Shown one piece after another: positions 34,155-42,925 of a DNA stretch of 64,000 nt; the stretch's first letter is position 1, and each line of letters begins with the position of its first letter. The stretch comes from JAEZPW01 sp035629075 (GTDB lineage: Bacteria > Acidobacteriota > Terriglobia > Terriglobales > Acidobacteriaceae): NCBI GenBank assembly GCA_035629075.1, contig DASPIK010000104.1, positions 45,124 through 109,123 of the forward strand. Direction: 5' to 3'. The notes beneath the pieces were generated by a model, which was given only the letters and a program-made list of their open reading frames with translations, searched no databases and had not been told where the DNA came from. A program made the translations under genes and the position numbers.

Positions 34155-36423
34155 GGCCTGGCCGATGGCGCTCGCCCCCGCCGCCACCATGCGATGAATT
34201 GCCGCGTGGAGCAGGAGTTGCTCTTCCGCCCCCACCGTAATTCCCGGAAGGCCGCTCACGCATCTCGGGTGCGCGTTGAATTGGCACTTCCTGCCGGCCG
34301 CGTCCCACATCCCTTCCAGAATTCCCTTCCGGCGCACGCCAGGCCCTGTCTTCCTGCCTGCTTTCCGGCGACCTCCAGCCCCTGTCTTCCTGCCTGCTTT
34401 CCGGCGCGCGCGGAACCGTGGCACGTGGCCCGGGCACTTCCCTCGCCTCACGATCCAATGGGGATCGCGACGTTTCCCTGGCTTCGCGATCTATTGGAGA
34501 CCGTGACTGCCCTGGCCGTTCGACCGACGGACGCGGCACTCTCGCCTCGCTACCAAACGACTCTTCGCGATTCGACCTCGGCCCTGGCCCTGCCTCGGTT
34601 CGCCGATCCGGCCTGTCTCCCTGCGGCGGGCGCGGTACCGTTCGCGCCGGTCTTGAATCGCCCCAGTTGTCCATTGTCATCCGTGTCCCGCGTTCAGGAG
34701 GACGCGGCACTTCGCGTCTCGCTGCGCCTGGTTCCAGCCCGCGCTCCAGTCTGTCAGGTCGCATGCCCCTCGAATCCGGGCCTTCTCTTTCAACCGCCCT
34801 GGACAAGCCCTCTCTTCCGCCGGCACTCGGTGGCCTCGGCACGCGATCGCGCGCCTCCACTCGATCGGGCCTCGCAACATCCACTCCACCCGTGGCACGT
34901 GGATCGCGGATACCCCTTCGCTCCGGCGACAAATCTCCCTGCTTCATTCGATTCTCGTTGAACAGGCCCACTTGCCTCTCGAACGGAACCGGCCTTGGTG
35001 CCGCAGACCTCGTCACTACCGGTCTTGCGAACGCTCTCTCCGGTGGACGATTTACACGTCCCGCGCCACGCCCGCCCAGTACGCTCTCCCTCGAGGGGGT
35101 GGCATCCAGGTTGGCCAGCACCGGCGCTCTGCGGATCGCATCCGGATTCACCGGCATGGCATTGCGGCCAACATGCCGCGACCCGACCAGCGTATCCCGA
35201 TCCACGACCGTCACGCCGTTCGGCGCCACTCGGTTTGCGTATCGAATGTGTGGCCCTCTTCGGTCCGAGCAATTGCCCCGGCAACTGCTGTAGCTGTTGT
35301 AGACGTTCGTGATGTACGTGTTGCTGATGTACGTATTACGCACATTCACCCGCGACCAGTAGTGCCTGCTCCCCCGATACCATGGGATGAACGGCTCGCG
35401 CGGCCCCAGCGGCAACCACCCATAACCCCAGCCGCCGCCAAACGACACACCGACGCCCCAACTCCGGCCTCCGATCCACGCCACCAACGCGGGCGCATAC
35501 ACCGGCCTCACATATACCGGACCCGGCACCCACGCCCAGCCGAACGACGCATGCACCCATCGTCCGTAGTGGAAAGGCGCGAATCCCCAAGGCGCATCAT
35601 CGATCCACGTCCAGCCCCATGGATAAATCCACTCCCAGTGTCCGTACCGGTAGGGTGCCCATCCCGGCGCGACTCTGACCGGAACCCAGACCCGGCCATA
35701 GCTGCCATACGTTCGCCACGCGCCGTAATCGTCAAGATCCTCATACCCGATCACGTCGCGACCGACATACTGTGCTGACAGCGCTTTGTCCTCGCGCCGA
35801 TTGCGTGCGTAACACCACTCATCGAAATCGTCAGAACCCGGCGCACTCGCAACATCGTATGTTGGATTTTCGCTATCGCGGAACGTAACCTGCTGGCGCG
35901 GGTGCACCGTCACAGACTGGCCCCCGCCCTCCACTTGCGCTGAGCCTGTCCGCACGATCATCACGCTGATATCCGCATCGTTGTTCACGTTGATGCGGTA
36001 ATCGCCGGCTCGAAGCAGATTCACCGTGAAATTCGGAGTATTGATCTCGAACGTTTCGTCATCGTACAGCTTCCGCACCCGGACGTTCAGACTGCCCTGC
36101 GCGACCTGGACCTGCACCCTGTTGTCGTCGAGATTGGAAAGCGTGAAGCTTGTTTCTTGATCGAGCCTCAGCGCCGCGTTTCCGATGTGCATTTCGGCGC
36201 GCGAATCCTGTGCGGTCCACAGGCGGTCTCCGCTTGTGAGCGGACGGTTCAGTTTTGCTGTGGTCCAGTCATCCACCCCACCGGGTTGCATCGACACGTC
36301 ACCGCTCAGGTGACTTAGGCGAGCGACACGCCCTGGCGGGTCGTCATCCGCGAACGACTGTAACGAGAACATGAGTATGATTGCTACGAATGAAGCAGCC
36401 GCGACTTTCGACCATCCCGGCAT
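34144..36423 (-). CDS. Secreted FecR-domain / DUF6600-type protein with Arg-Pro-rich tail
   Basis: The ATG at 36423 has AGGAG seven bases upstream and starts a signal peptide, giving 759 aa; the longer frame is not needed. Residues about 35-200 form a FecR-like beta domain (GDRLWTAQDSRAEMHIG, VNLLRAGDYRI). A Trp/Tyr/Gly/Pro-rich section follows (about 225-365) with repeating WxPYRYGHWEW and PWGFAPFHYGRW phrases, as in DUF6600. The last 300 residues are low-complexity Arg/Pro/Glu/Gly, with near repeats SRSP[IL]DREARE and ESRQEDR[GA]WR. It is probably envelope-associated. No sigma or anti-sigma gene lies beside it, so iron-type FecR signalling is not supported. Confidence 0.8.
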   Translation of the reverse strand: MPGWSKVAAASFVAIILMFSLQSFADDDPPGRVARLSHLSGDVSMQPGGVDDWTTAKLNRPLTSGDRLWTAQDSRAEMHIGNAALRLDQETSFTLSNLDDNRVQVQVAQGSLNVRVRKLYDDETFEINTPNFTVNLLRAGDYRINVNNDADISVMIVRTGSAQVEGGGQSVTVHPRQQVTFRDSENPTYDVASAPGSDDFDEWCYARNRREDKALSAQYVGRDVIGYEDLDDYGAWRTYGSYGRVWVPVRVAPGWAPYRYGHWEWIYPWGWTWIDDAPWGFAPFHYGRWVHASFGWAWVPGPVYVRPVYAPALVAWIGGRSWGVGVSFGGGWGYGWLPLGPREPFIPWYRGSRHYWSRVNVRNTYISNTYITNVYNSYSSCRGNCSDRRGPHIRYANRVAPNGVTVVDRDTLVGSRHVGRNAMPVNPDAIRRAPVLANLDATPSRESVLGGRGAGRVNRPPERAFARPVVTRSAAPRPVPFERQVGLFNENRMKQGDLSPERRGIRDPRATGGVDVARPDRVEARDRVPRPPSAGGREGLSRAVEREGPDSRGMRPDRLERGLEPGAARREVPRPPERGTRMTMDNWGDSRPARTVPRPPQGDRPDRRTEAGPGPRSNREESFGSEARVPRPSVERPGQSRSPIDREARETSRSPLDREAREVPGPRATVPRAPESRQEDRGWRSPESRQEDRAWRAPEGNSGRDVGRGRQEVPIQRAPEMRERPSGNYGGGGRATPAPRGNSSHGGGGGERHRPGRGN

Positions 36424-36681
36424 AAGAGCTCCTTTCCCGCGACGAGTGGCGCACCCGAGAAAGACAGCAAATGCGCATCGGTCTGCTATCGACCAGAAGC
36501 GTTCCCGGCCGTGGTTCACTCCTGCCGCTAAGAACCCAAGCCGTCGCAATAGGTTTCGGAAGAAACACAATTTGACGCCGAACGGCTGAAAAGCCACGCA
36601 TGACGAAAGTACTACTCCCGCTGCGGTGGGCAGACACATGGGCCTCCGAGGTGCGCTAGTCCAACACGGCCATTGGCCTGT

Positions 36682-37911
36682 ATGCTGTTGCGAATGGCTC
36701 CCGGAATTCGACTGCCTGACTTGCGAACGCCAGCTTCGGCTCCGCTTTACGCCGGATTCCTGCTCACCGGCGTGGTCACAACGCTGCTCGGCCCGATTTT
36801 ACCCTGGCTAACTGCGCGATGGCTGCTGACCGATGCACAATCCGGGTATCTCTTCACAGCACAGTTTCTCGGATCCATGCTGGGGGTTGCGTTGTCCGGA
36901 ACCGTGACTCGCCGTTTCGGCTTCCGCGCCGCTCTGGTTTTCGGATATGCAGTGCTGGCTGCCGGTGTGATTGTGCTCGCTGTGGCCGTCTGGCCGTTTG
37001 CGCTAGCGGCCACGTTCACTTACGGCATCGGCTTGGGTATCACGATTCCCGCGACAAATCTTTGGGTATCTGACGCCGCCGCTGACCGGCGCGCTGCCGC
37101 CCTCAACGTGCTGAATCTCTTTTGGGGACTGGGCGCTATCCTGTGCCCCGTTTTTCTCACAACATTTGAACGTGCTGAGTCCAACTCATCGTTTTTGTTT
37201 GTGCTCGCATTCACGATCGTAACAGTCGCGGTGGCTCTTGCCACCACGCCCGGCGTCGCCGCCGCCAAACCACCAGTTGTGGAGCACTCTGGGCAGACCC
37301 GCGTCAATCTAGATAGTACTGCGCTATTCACGCTGGGGGCGATCTTCTTCCTCTACGTCGGAACCGAAAATGCCATTGCTGGGTGGATCGCTTCTTTCGC
37401 CCAGCGTATAGGGACGACTGATTCGTCCGGGTGGCTGCTGGCCCCGTCTTTCTTTTGGGGCGCGCTACTCGCCGGACGCGCTCTGTCCCCCGTTCTGATG
37501 AAGGCGATCCCTGAACTGAAACTTGCTACCCTCGGCCTGTTGTTCGCCGCGCTGGGAACCCTGATCCTAATTGCGGCCTCGGCGCTTCCGCTCATTTTCA
37601 TTGCCGCTGTATTAGCCGGTTTCGGCTTCGCTTCCGTTTATCCGATAGCTATTGCCCAACTGTCACCCGCGTTCGGATCGTCGTCCGTTCGCGTCGCACC
37701 ATACATGTTTGCCCTCGCTGGTCTCGGCGGTGCGACCTTACCATCCACAGTTGGCTTTGTGTCCACTCGGTTCCAGTCGCTTCGTTCAGGGCTGATCGTG
37801 CCATTGACGACAACAATTGTCATGTTGCTGCTTCACATCATCGCTCAGCGTTCTGCGCAGTCGCACAGTTCTAACGTGCCACAGGACTACGAAAGACTGC
37901 ATGAATCCTGA
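36682..37911 (+). CDS. Major facilitator superfamily transporter
   Basis: A 12-helix secondary transporter of 409 aa. Loop 2-3 carries the MFS motif A as GTVTRRFGFR (near 75). The GIGLGITIPATNLW stretch resembles fucose/sugar-type MFS members. The start is uncertain: the ATG at 36682 and one at 36694 are both in frame and neither has a clear ribosome site. It is divergent from the FecR-like gene and convergent with the methyltransferase gene. Substrate is unknown. Confidence 0.85.
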   Translation: MLLRMAPGIRLPDLRTPASAPLYAGFLLTGVVTTLLGPILPWLTARWLLTDAQSGYLFTAQFLGSMLGVALSGTVTRRFGFRAALVFGYAVLAAGVIVLAVAVWPFALAATFTYGIGLGITIPATNLWVSDAAADRRAAALNVLNLFWGLGAILCPVFLTTFERAESNSSFLFVLAFTIVTVAVALATTPGVAAAKPPVVEHSGQTRVNLDSTALFTLGAIFFLYVGTENAIAGWIASFAQRIGTTDSSGWLLAPSFFWGALLAGRALSPVLMKAIPELKLATLGLLFAALGTLILIAASALPLIFIAAVLAGFGFASVYPIAIAQLSPAFGSSSVRVAPYMFALAGLGGATLPSTVGFVSTRFQSLRSGLIVPLTTTIVMLLLHIIAQRSAQSHSSNVPQDYERLHES

Positions 37912-37946
37912 GCTTTTCACTGGCGCGTCCAGTATTGGAAACCAGT

Positions 37947-38687
37947 TTACTTTTCCTTCAACTTCCACAGGATCTGGCGCAACATCCCCAGCCACACCGT
38001 GGCATCAAGCGCACTCAGGTTCAGACGTCGTACTAATCTCCGTACCTTCTCTTCCGTTGCCGACGTCGCACGCGGTTCCACATAGCCGCTAAGCGATAGA
38101 GCTTTCATCAGCACCGAGGTGATCCGCTCCGAATCCGCCGCGCTGGCTTGCTCACTAACGGGCTTGCTTTCCAGTGCCGGTCCTTCGCGCACAAGTTCGT
38201 ACAAGCAGACCGCTACCGCCTGCCCCAGGTTCATCGAAATATGTTCTTCCCGTGTCGGAATCCTCATCAGCCAGTGACAGTGGCTCAGGTCACGATTAGA
38301 TAAGCCGACTTTTTCCGAACCGAACAGCATTGCAACTTTGCCCCTCGCCAACTCCTTATCGATCAGCGATGAGCCATGATCCAGCCTGCGCACCGCGTGG
38401 TGCAATTCCCGTTCGCGCACCGCGGTTGTTCCCACCACTAACGAGCAGTCCGCAACCGCCTCTGCGACCGTCTTGCACTGTTCAGCGTTGGCCAACAACT
38501 CCGACGCTCCAACTGCAGATTTCGCTTCCCTGAATGCCACTTCGTACGGATTAACAACACGTAAATGTAGAAATCCGAAATTACTCATGGCTCGCGCAGC
38601 CGCCCCGATGTTTAACGGATTGCGCGTCGCCACCAGCACCACACGTAAATTGTCAGCGTTAGGATTCAAGCGACCATTGTAGGACAC
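37947..38687 (-). CDS. trmJ: TrmJ-like SPOUT RNA 2'-O-methyltransferase
   Basis: A trefoil-knot methyltransferase that would methylate a ribose in tRNA using SAM. Motif 1 is NIGAAARAMSNFG, motif 2 LFGSEKVGLSN, motif 3 ISMNLGQAVAVCLYE, all in order. A C-terminal helical extension of about 80 residues (VEPRATSATEEKVRRLVRRL region) matches TrmJ rather than simple SpoU proteins. The GTG at 38687 is chosen because the longer GTG at 38789 would overlap the divergent lnt gene head-on; the conserved part starts soon after (NLRVVLVATRNP). The tRNA target is inferred from family. Confidence 0.85.
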   Translation of the reverse strand: MSYNGRLNPNADNLRVVLVATRNPLNIGAAARAMSNFGFLHLRVVNPYEVAFREAKSAVGASELLANAEQCKTVAEAVADCSLVVGTTAVRERELHHAVRRLDHGSSLIDKELARGKVAMLFGSEKVGLSNRDLSHCHWLMRIPTREEHISMNLGQAVAVCLYELVREGPALESKPVSEQASAADSERITSVLMKALSLSGYVEPRATSATEEKVRRLVRRLNLSALDATVWLGMLRQILWKLKEK

Positions 38688-38774
38688 ATGTTCCAGCGGC
38701 GATCGTCCGTCCACGGCCAAACAACTGATGGTCTCTTCAGCCACCTTTGAGAGGTGCTCTGTTACACTTTTTTC

Positions 38775-40448
38775 GTGCGGACGATTCACAGGAGTGCGTG
38801 GGCATTAGCGGCTCTGTCCGGAGTGCTGCAGGTACTAATCTATCCCTCTCCCAATCTGAATTTCCTGTGTTGGATTGCGTTTGCGCCCCTGCTCGTCGCG
38901 CTGTGCCGGGCGAGAGAATCTGAGACGGTGCGCCTCCCCGAGTCACTGGGCACGTCGCTCGTGCCCGCTAGTGCATGGCAGGGTTTCCTGCTCGCGTGGC
39001 TCAGCGGGGCAATCTGGGCTGCTGGCACGTGCTTCTGGATCTTTCACGTGATGCACCGGTACGGCGGCCTGGATGTCGTGACGTCCATAGGCGTGCTGAT
39101 CCTGTTCTGTCTGGCGCTTGGGGCGAACTTCGGTCTGTTTGGGCTTCTGTTCGGCTTTGCGGTCGGTGGCCCGCAGGCAAAGAAACCCTGGATCACGTGG
39201 GCACTTATCGCTGCTCCGTTCCTGTGGGTAGCGGTCGAACTTCATCGTGCAAAGATCCTCGGTTTCCCGTGGGACCCGCTCGGGACCGTCCAGGTAGACA
39301 ACATTCCCCTTGGACGAATCGCTACCATCACCGGCGTTTATGGACTGTCCTTCGAGATCATGCTGGTCAACACCGCCTTTGCAGCGGCGTTCTTGGCCAA
39401 GCGCCGCCAGAGGATCATCATTCTCGTCTGTGCTGTTCTTGTTTCAATTCTCGTTCAGTCATCGGTCCTGATCAAGCCGCCGGCCCTCGCTGCACCGGAA
39501 ACGGCTCGTCTCGTGCAGGAAAACATTCCAATTTTGGATCAATGGACTAACGAGCAGTTTCAGCAAACACTTCGATTCATGCGCGAGGACAGCGTCCCTG
39601 ACGAGAAGAACCTAATGCCCGGCGAACCGCGTCCATCGGTCGTTGTTTGGGCGGAATCACCTGCGCCGTTCTTTATCGACGACCCGGTGTTTCGGCAGGC
39701 AGCCGGCGACATTGCAAGGCAGGCGAACGCTCACCTGATCATCGGGACTGTCGGAAAGAACAACGCGCCAGAGATGCGCCGAGCTGACGATATCTACAAC
39801 TCGGCGGCACTGATCACACCAACAGGAGAGTGGGCCGCCCGGTACGACAAAATCCACTTGGTTCCATTTGGAGAGTACGTTCCATTCAAGGTTTTGCTCG
39901 GGAGTTTCGTGGATAAACTTACCCGCGAGGTCGGTAACTTCGTGCCTGGCACAGTCCGTACGCCTTTTGACCTCGGGGATTACAAGGCTGGAGTGTTCAT
40001 CTGCTACGAATCTATCTTTCCCGGAGAGATACGCGAGTTTGCCGCAAACGGGGCAGGCATATTCATCAACATGTCCAACGACGGATGGTTTGGATATTAC
40101 GGGGCACCCGAACAGCACCTGAACCAGGCACGAATGAGGGCAATCGAGAACAATCGGTGGCTTCTGAGGGCAACTAACACGGGAATCACAGGCGTTGTCG
40201 ACCCATTCGGCCGAGTGGTGATGACAGCTCCGCGGGATGTCCGCACTGTGTTGGACGTGCCGTTCGGGGTTGTAAGTGCCACCACGTTCTATACTCGTCA
40301 CGGGGATGTGTTCGCGTACCTCTGTGCGATAATTGCAGCAGTGGCTGTCGCACTCGGCGTGCGAGCCAGACTCTCAAATCGCCGCTCGCCTGAGCGGTCC
40401 AACAGGTCGAAATGGTTGAGGAACTCGAACAGGAATACGTCGCGCTAA
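38775..40448 (+). CDS. lnt: Apolipoprotein N-acyltransferase
   Basis: Lnt adds the third acyl chain to lipoproteins such as LptE in the inner membrane. About seven N-terminal membrane segments (to about residue 230) are followed by a nitrilase domain. The catalytic Glu is in VVWAESPAPF, the Lys in YDKIHLVPFGEYVPF, and the Cys in VFICYESIFPGE. NMSNDGWFG and RAIENNRWLLRATNTG complete the signature. The GTG at 38775 fits the first membrane helix; a TTG at 38754 is also open. The gene's last 37 bases overlap the start of prfB, so the two are likely coupled. Confidence 0.92.
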   Translation: MRTIHRSAWALAALSGVLQVLIYPSPNLNFLCWIAFAPLLVALCRARESETVRLPESLGTSLVPASAWQGFLLAWLSGAIWAAGTCFWIFHVMHRYGGLDVVTSIGVLILFCLALGANFGLFGLLFGFAVGGPQAKKPWITWALIAAPFLWVAVELHRAKILGFPWDPLGTVQVDNIPLGRIATITGVYGLSFEIMLVNTAFAAAFLAKRRQRIIILVCAVLVSILVQSSVLIKPPALAAPETARLVQENIPILDQWTNEQFQQTLRFMREDSVPDEKNLMPGEPRPSVVVWAESPAPFFIDDPVFRQAAGDIARQANAHLIIGTVGKNNAPEMRRADDIYNSAALITPTGEWAARYDKIHLVPFGEYVPFKVLLGSFVDKLTREVGNFVPGTVRTPFDLGDYKAGVFICYESIFPGEIREFAANGAGIFINMSNDGWFGYYGAPEQHLNQARMRAIENNRWLLRATNTGITGVVDPFGRVVMTAPRDVRTVLDVPFGVVSATTFYTRHGDVFAYLCAIIAAVAVALGVRARLSNRRSPERSNRSKWLRNSNRNTSR

Positions 40449-41534
40449 AGGACAAAGTGCGCGATCTGCGGGAGTATCTTTGACGTCCCCAAAGTGCGTG
40501 AGGAACTCGCGGAGATAGAGAAGCAAGCCTCGGACCCAAATCTGTGGTCCAATCCCGAAAGATCCCAAACGGTCATGCGGCAGCGCAAGCGGCTCGAAGA
40601 CGAGCTGGCCACTGAAGCTGACCTTGTGCGGCGTGTAGAAGAAATCGACGCGTATTTCGAGCTAGCGCGGGAAGGCGAAAGTGTCGCTGATGATCTCCGC
40701 GAAGAGATCGACGGCCTTCGTGTTGTCGTTGACAAGCTTGAAACAGAAACTCTCCTGTCGGGCGAAAACGATGCCCGAAATGCAATCGTTACGATTCACC
40801 CGGGTGCGGGCGGAACTGAGTCGCAGGACTGGGCCGAGATGCTCATGCGCATGTACCTGCGGTGGGCCGAGCGCCAGGGCTTTCAGGCCGTGCTGAATGA
40901 CTATCAGCCCGGTGAAGAAGCTGGTATCAAGTCGGCTACATTCTCGATCACAGGCGACTACGCGTTCGGGTTAATGACCAGCGAGATAGGCGTTCACCGC
41001 CTGGTGCGTATTTCGCCTTTCGATCAGGCGCACCGTCGGCACACCTCGTTTGCGAGCGTGTTTGTCTCGCCCGAGATCGACGAAAGCATCAACGTTGACA
41101 TTAAGCAGGAAGACCTGAAGATCGACACCTATCGTTCCGGCGGGAAGGGCGGTCAGCATGTCAACACCACTGATTCGGCCGTGCGCCTCACCCACATCCC
41201 GACCGGCATCGTGGTGGCCTGCCAGAACGAACGATCGCAGCACAAAAATCGCGAGCGCGCCATGAGCATCCTGCGCTCGCGCCTGTACGAGTTCGAACTG
41301 GAAAAGAAGCGCGCTGAGACAAAGAAAATCGAAGCATCGAAGCTCGACATCGATTTCGGTTCGCAGATCCGATCATACGTGCTCGCACCCTACCGCCTGA
41401 TCAAGGATCATCGCACGAAGATGGAAATGGGGGACGTGGACCGCGTATTGGACGGCGATCTGCATCCGTTCATCCGGGCGTACCTGCTGATGCGGCGCGA
41501 TGGAGAAAGCGCCGTGCGCGTGGGCGGTGCGTAA
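40412..41534 (+). CDS. prfB: Peptide chain release factor 2 with programmed +1 frameshift
   Basis: RF2 releases peptides at UGA and UAA stops. The SPF anticodon tripeptide (RISPFDQ) and the GGQ loop (GGKGGQHVN) are both present. The gene is in two frames: ATG 40412 opens 23 codons that end CTT-TGA at 40478-40483, and the +1 frame from GAC 40482 continues to 41534. The joined product is about 373 aa, normal for RF2; starting at the GTG 40494 alone would cut off the N-terminal helix. The site has GGGAG three bases before CTT, as in E. coli. Low RF2 would favour the shift, giving autoregulation. The last base overlaps the next gene. Confidence 0.95.
40470..40484 (+). promoter_or_regulatory. RF2 programmed frameshift site
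   Basis: GGGAG (40470-40474), TAT, then CTT TGA C (40478-40484) matches the classical RF2 recoding signal: an internal Shine-Dalgarno-like element three bases before a slippery CTT followed by a UGA with C context. Confidence 0.95.
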
Positions 41535-42214
41535 TGGGAAGCGAAGTAGTCGTCCGCGAGCATATCGTGCAGCGCGGATTGAAGCTTGAGTACCTCACAC
41601 TCGCGTGGAATTCGCTGGAAGCCGTTGTTGCGATCGTCGCGGGTGTCATCTCGGGCAGTATCGCCCTGGTCGGGTTCGGGCTCGATTCGGTGATTGAGAT
41701 GTCGTCGGGAGCGGTTCTGCTCTGGCGCTTGCGTTCCGATGCGGACGTGAGTCGTCGCGAGCGCGTCGAAGGAGTTGCCCTTCGTCTGGTGGGGGGCTGT
41801 TTCATCGCACTGGCGCTCTATGTCGCGTGGGACGCTGCTAAAGCACTCTGGTTGCGCGAGAAGCCGGACGAGAGCATCGCCGGTATGATCATTGCGGCTC
41901 TTTCGCTGATCGTCATGCCGCTGCTCGCTCGCGCCAAAAGAAAAGTGGCGAGTGGCCTGAACAGTGGCGCCATGCAAGCTGATTCTCGGCAGACTGACAT
42001 TTGTGCTTATCTCTCAGCGATTCTGTTGGGCGGACTCGGCCTGAACGCCGCTCTAGGCTGGTGGTGGGCTGACCCGGTCGCCGGAATCGTCATGGTGCCG
42101 ATCATCGCCAAGGAAGGTATCGAAGCGCTCCGCGGCCAAACTTGCGCATGTCACACCAGTCCGGCGGCATCTGACCCATGCTGCTGCGAGCACGAGAGCG
42201 GTACGGCGGACTAG
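41534..42214 (+). CDS. CDF-family cation transporter with Cys/His-rich C-terminus
   Basis: A 226-aa membrane protein with about six helices. Helix 2 holds GFGLDSVIEMSSG and helix 5 WWWADPVAGIV, the acidic metal-site positions of cation diffusion facilitators. The usual cytosolic CDF domain is missing; instead the last 22 residues contain five Cys and two His (CACH, CCCEH), likely a metal-binding tail. The ATG overlaps the prfB stop by one base (TAATG). The metal carried is unknown; zinc, cobalt or similar are candidates. Confidence 0.8.
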   Translation: MGSEVVVREHIVQRGLKLEYLTLAWNSLEAVVAIVAGVISGSIALVGFGLDSVIEMSSGAVLLWRLRSDADVSRRERVEGVALRLVGGCFIALALYVAWDAAKALWLREKPDESIAGMIIAALSLIVMPLLARAKRKVASGLNSGAMQADSRQTDICAYLSAILLGGLGLNAALGWWWADPVAGIVMVPIIAKEGIEALRGQTCACHTSPAASDPCCCEHESGTAD

Positions 42215-42232
42215 CGTTCACGGGAGGCAGTC

Positions 42233-42925
42233 TTGACTCACAACGTTGAAGACGTCTCAAGCACTTCGCAACCTAAGCTAGGCGACCGCTTCGACCAGGC
42301 TTTCCTGTTCGCCTCCCACATCCATCGTTCACAGGTCCGCAAGAACTCGGGCAACGTACCATATGCCTCGCATCTGCTCGGTGTGGCTGCCTTGGTTCTC
42401 GAAGCCGGTGGAGACGAAGATCTGGCCATTGCCGCTCTGCTGCACGACGCCGCCGAAGACCAAGGCGGACGAGCGATGCTGAACGAGATTGGCAACCGGT
42501 TCGGCCAACGCGTTCAGCACGTCGTAGAAGGGTGCAGCGACACGTTCGAACTGCCTAAACCCCCGTGGATGGCGCGTAAGCAGGCTTACATTTCCCATAT
42601 CAGCAAGTTTGCTGACTTCGACGTCTGCCTGGTTTCCGCGGCGGACAAGGTTCACAACGCGCGCACGATCCTCACCGATCATCGCCAGATCGGCGACGAG
42701 GTGTTCGACCGTTTCAAAGCCAGCAAAGAAGAAACGCTCTGGTACTACGGCGAACTCGTCCCGGCATTTCGCCGCGCGCGTGAGCGAAACAGCTCGCCTG
42801 GCCGGAACGATCGCGGTCTGACCCGCCTCCTGGACGAACTCGAGGCCACAGTCTCCGAACTCATTCAGCGCGCGGGAACAGGCCCACAGCAACTCACGGG
42901 AGCAGATCATGCCGCGGATGATTGA
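42233..42925 (+). CDS. HD-domain hydrolase of the RelA/SpoT (Mesh1-like) type
   Basis: A 230-aa stand-alone hydrolase. The metal-site series H...HD...D of (p)ppGpp hydrolases is complete: ASHLLGVA, LLHDAAED and SAADKVHNAR. HDxxED is typical of the SpoT hydrolase domain. There is no synthetase domain, TGS or ACT, so it may be a small alarmone hydrolase. The start is TTG 42233 with GGGAGG five bases upstream. It overlaps the next gene by 17 bases. Nucleotide specificity is inferred. Confidence 0.8.
   Translation: MTHNVEDVSSTSQPKLGDRFDQAFLFASHIHRSQVRKNSGNVPYASHLLGVAALVLEAGGDEDLAIAALLHDAAEDQGGRAMLNEIGNRFGQRVQHVVEGCSDTFELPKPPWMARKQAYISHISKFADFDVCLVSAADKVHNARTILTDHRQIGDEVFDRFKASKEETLWYYGELVPAFRRARERNSSPGRNDRGLTRLLDELEATVSELIQRAGTGPQQLTGADHAADD

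Noticed and set aside
34194..35293. Long plus-strand frames (255 and 291 residues) over the Arg/Pro-rich tail
   Set aside because: Low-complexity shadows of the FecR-like gene, which has a signal peptide, ribosome site and terminator.
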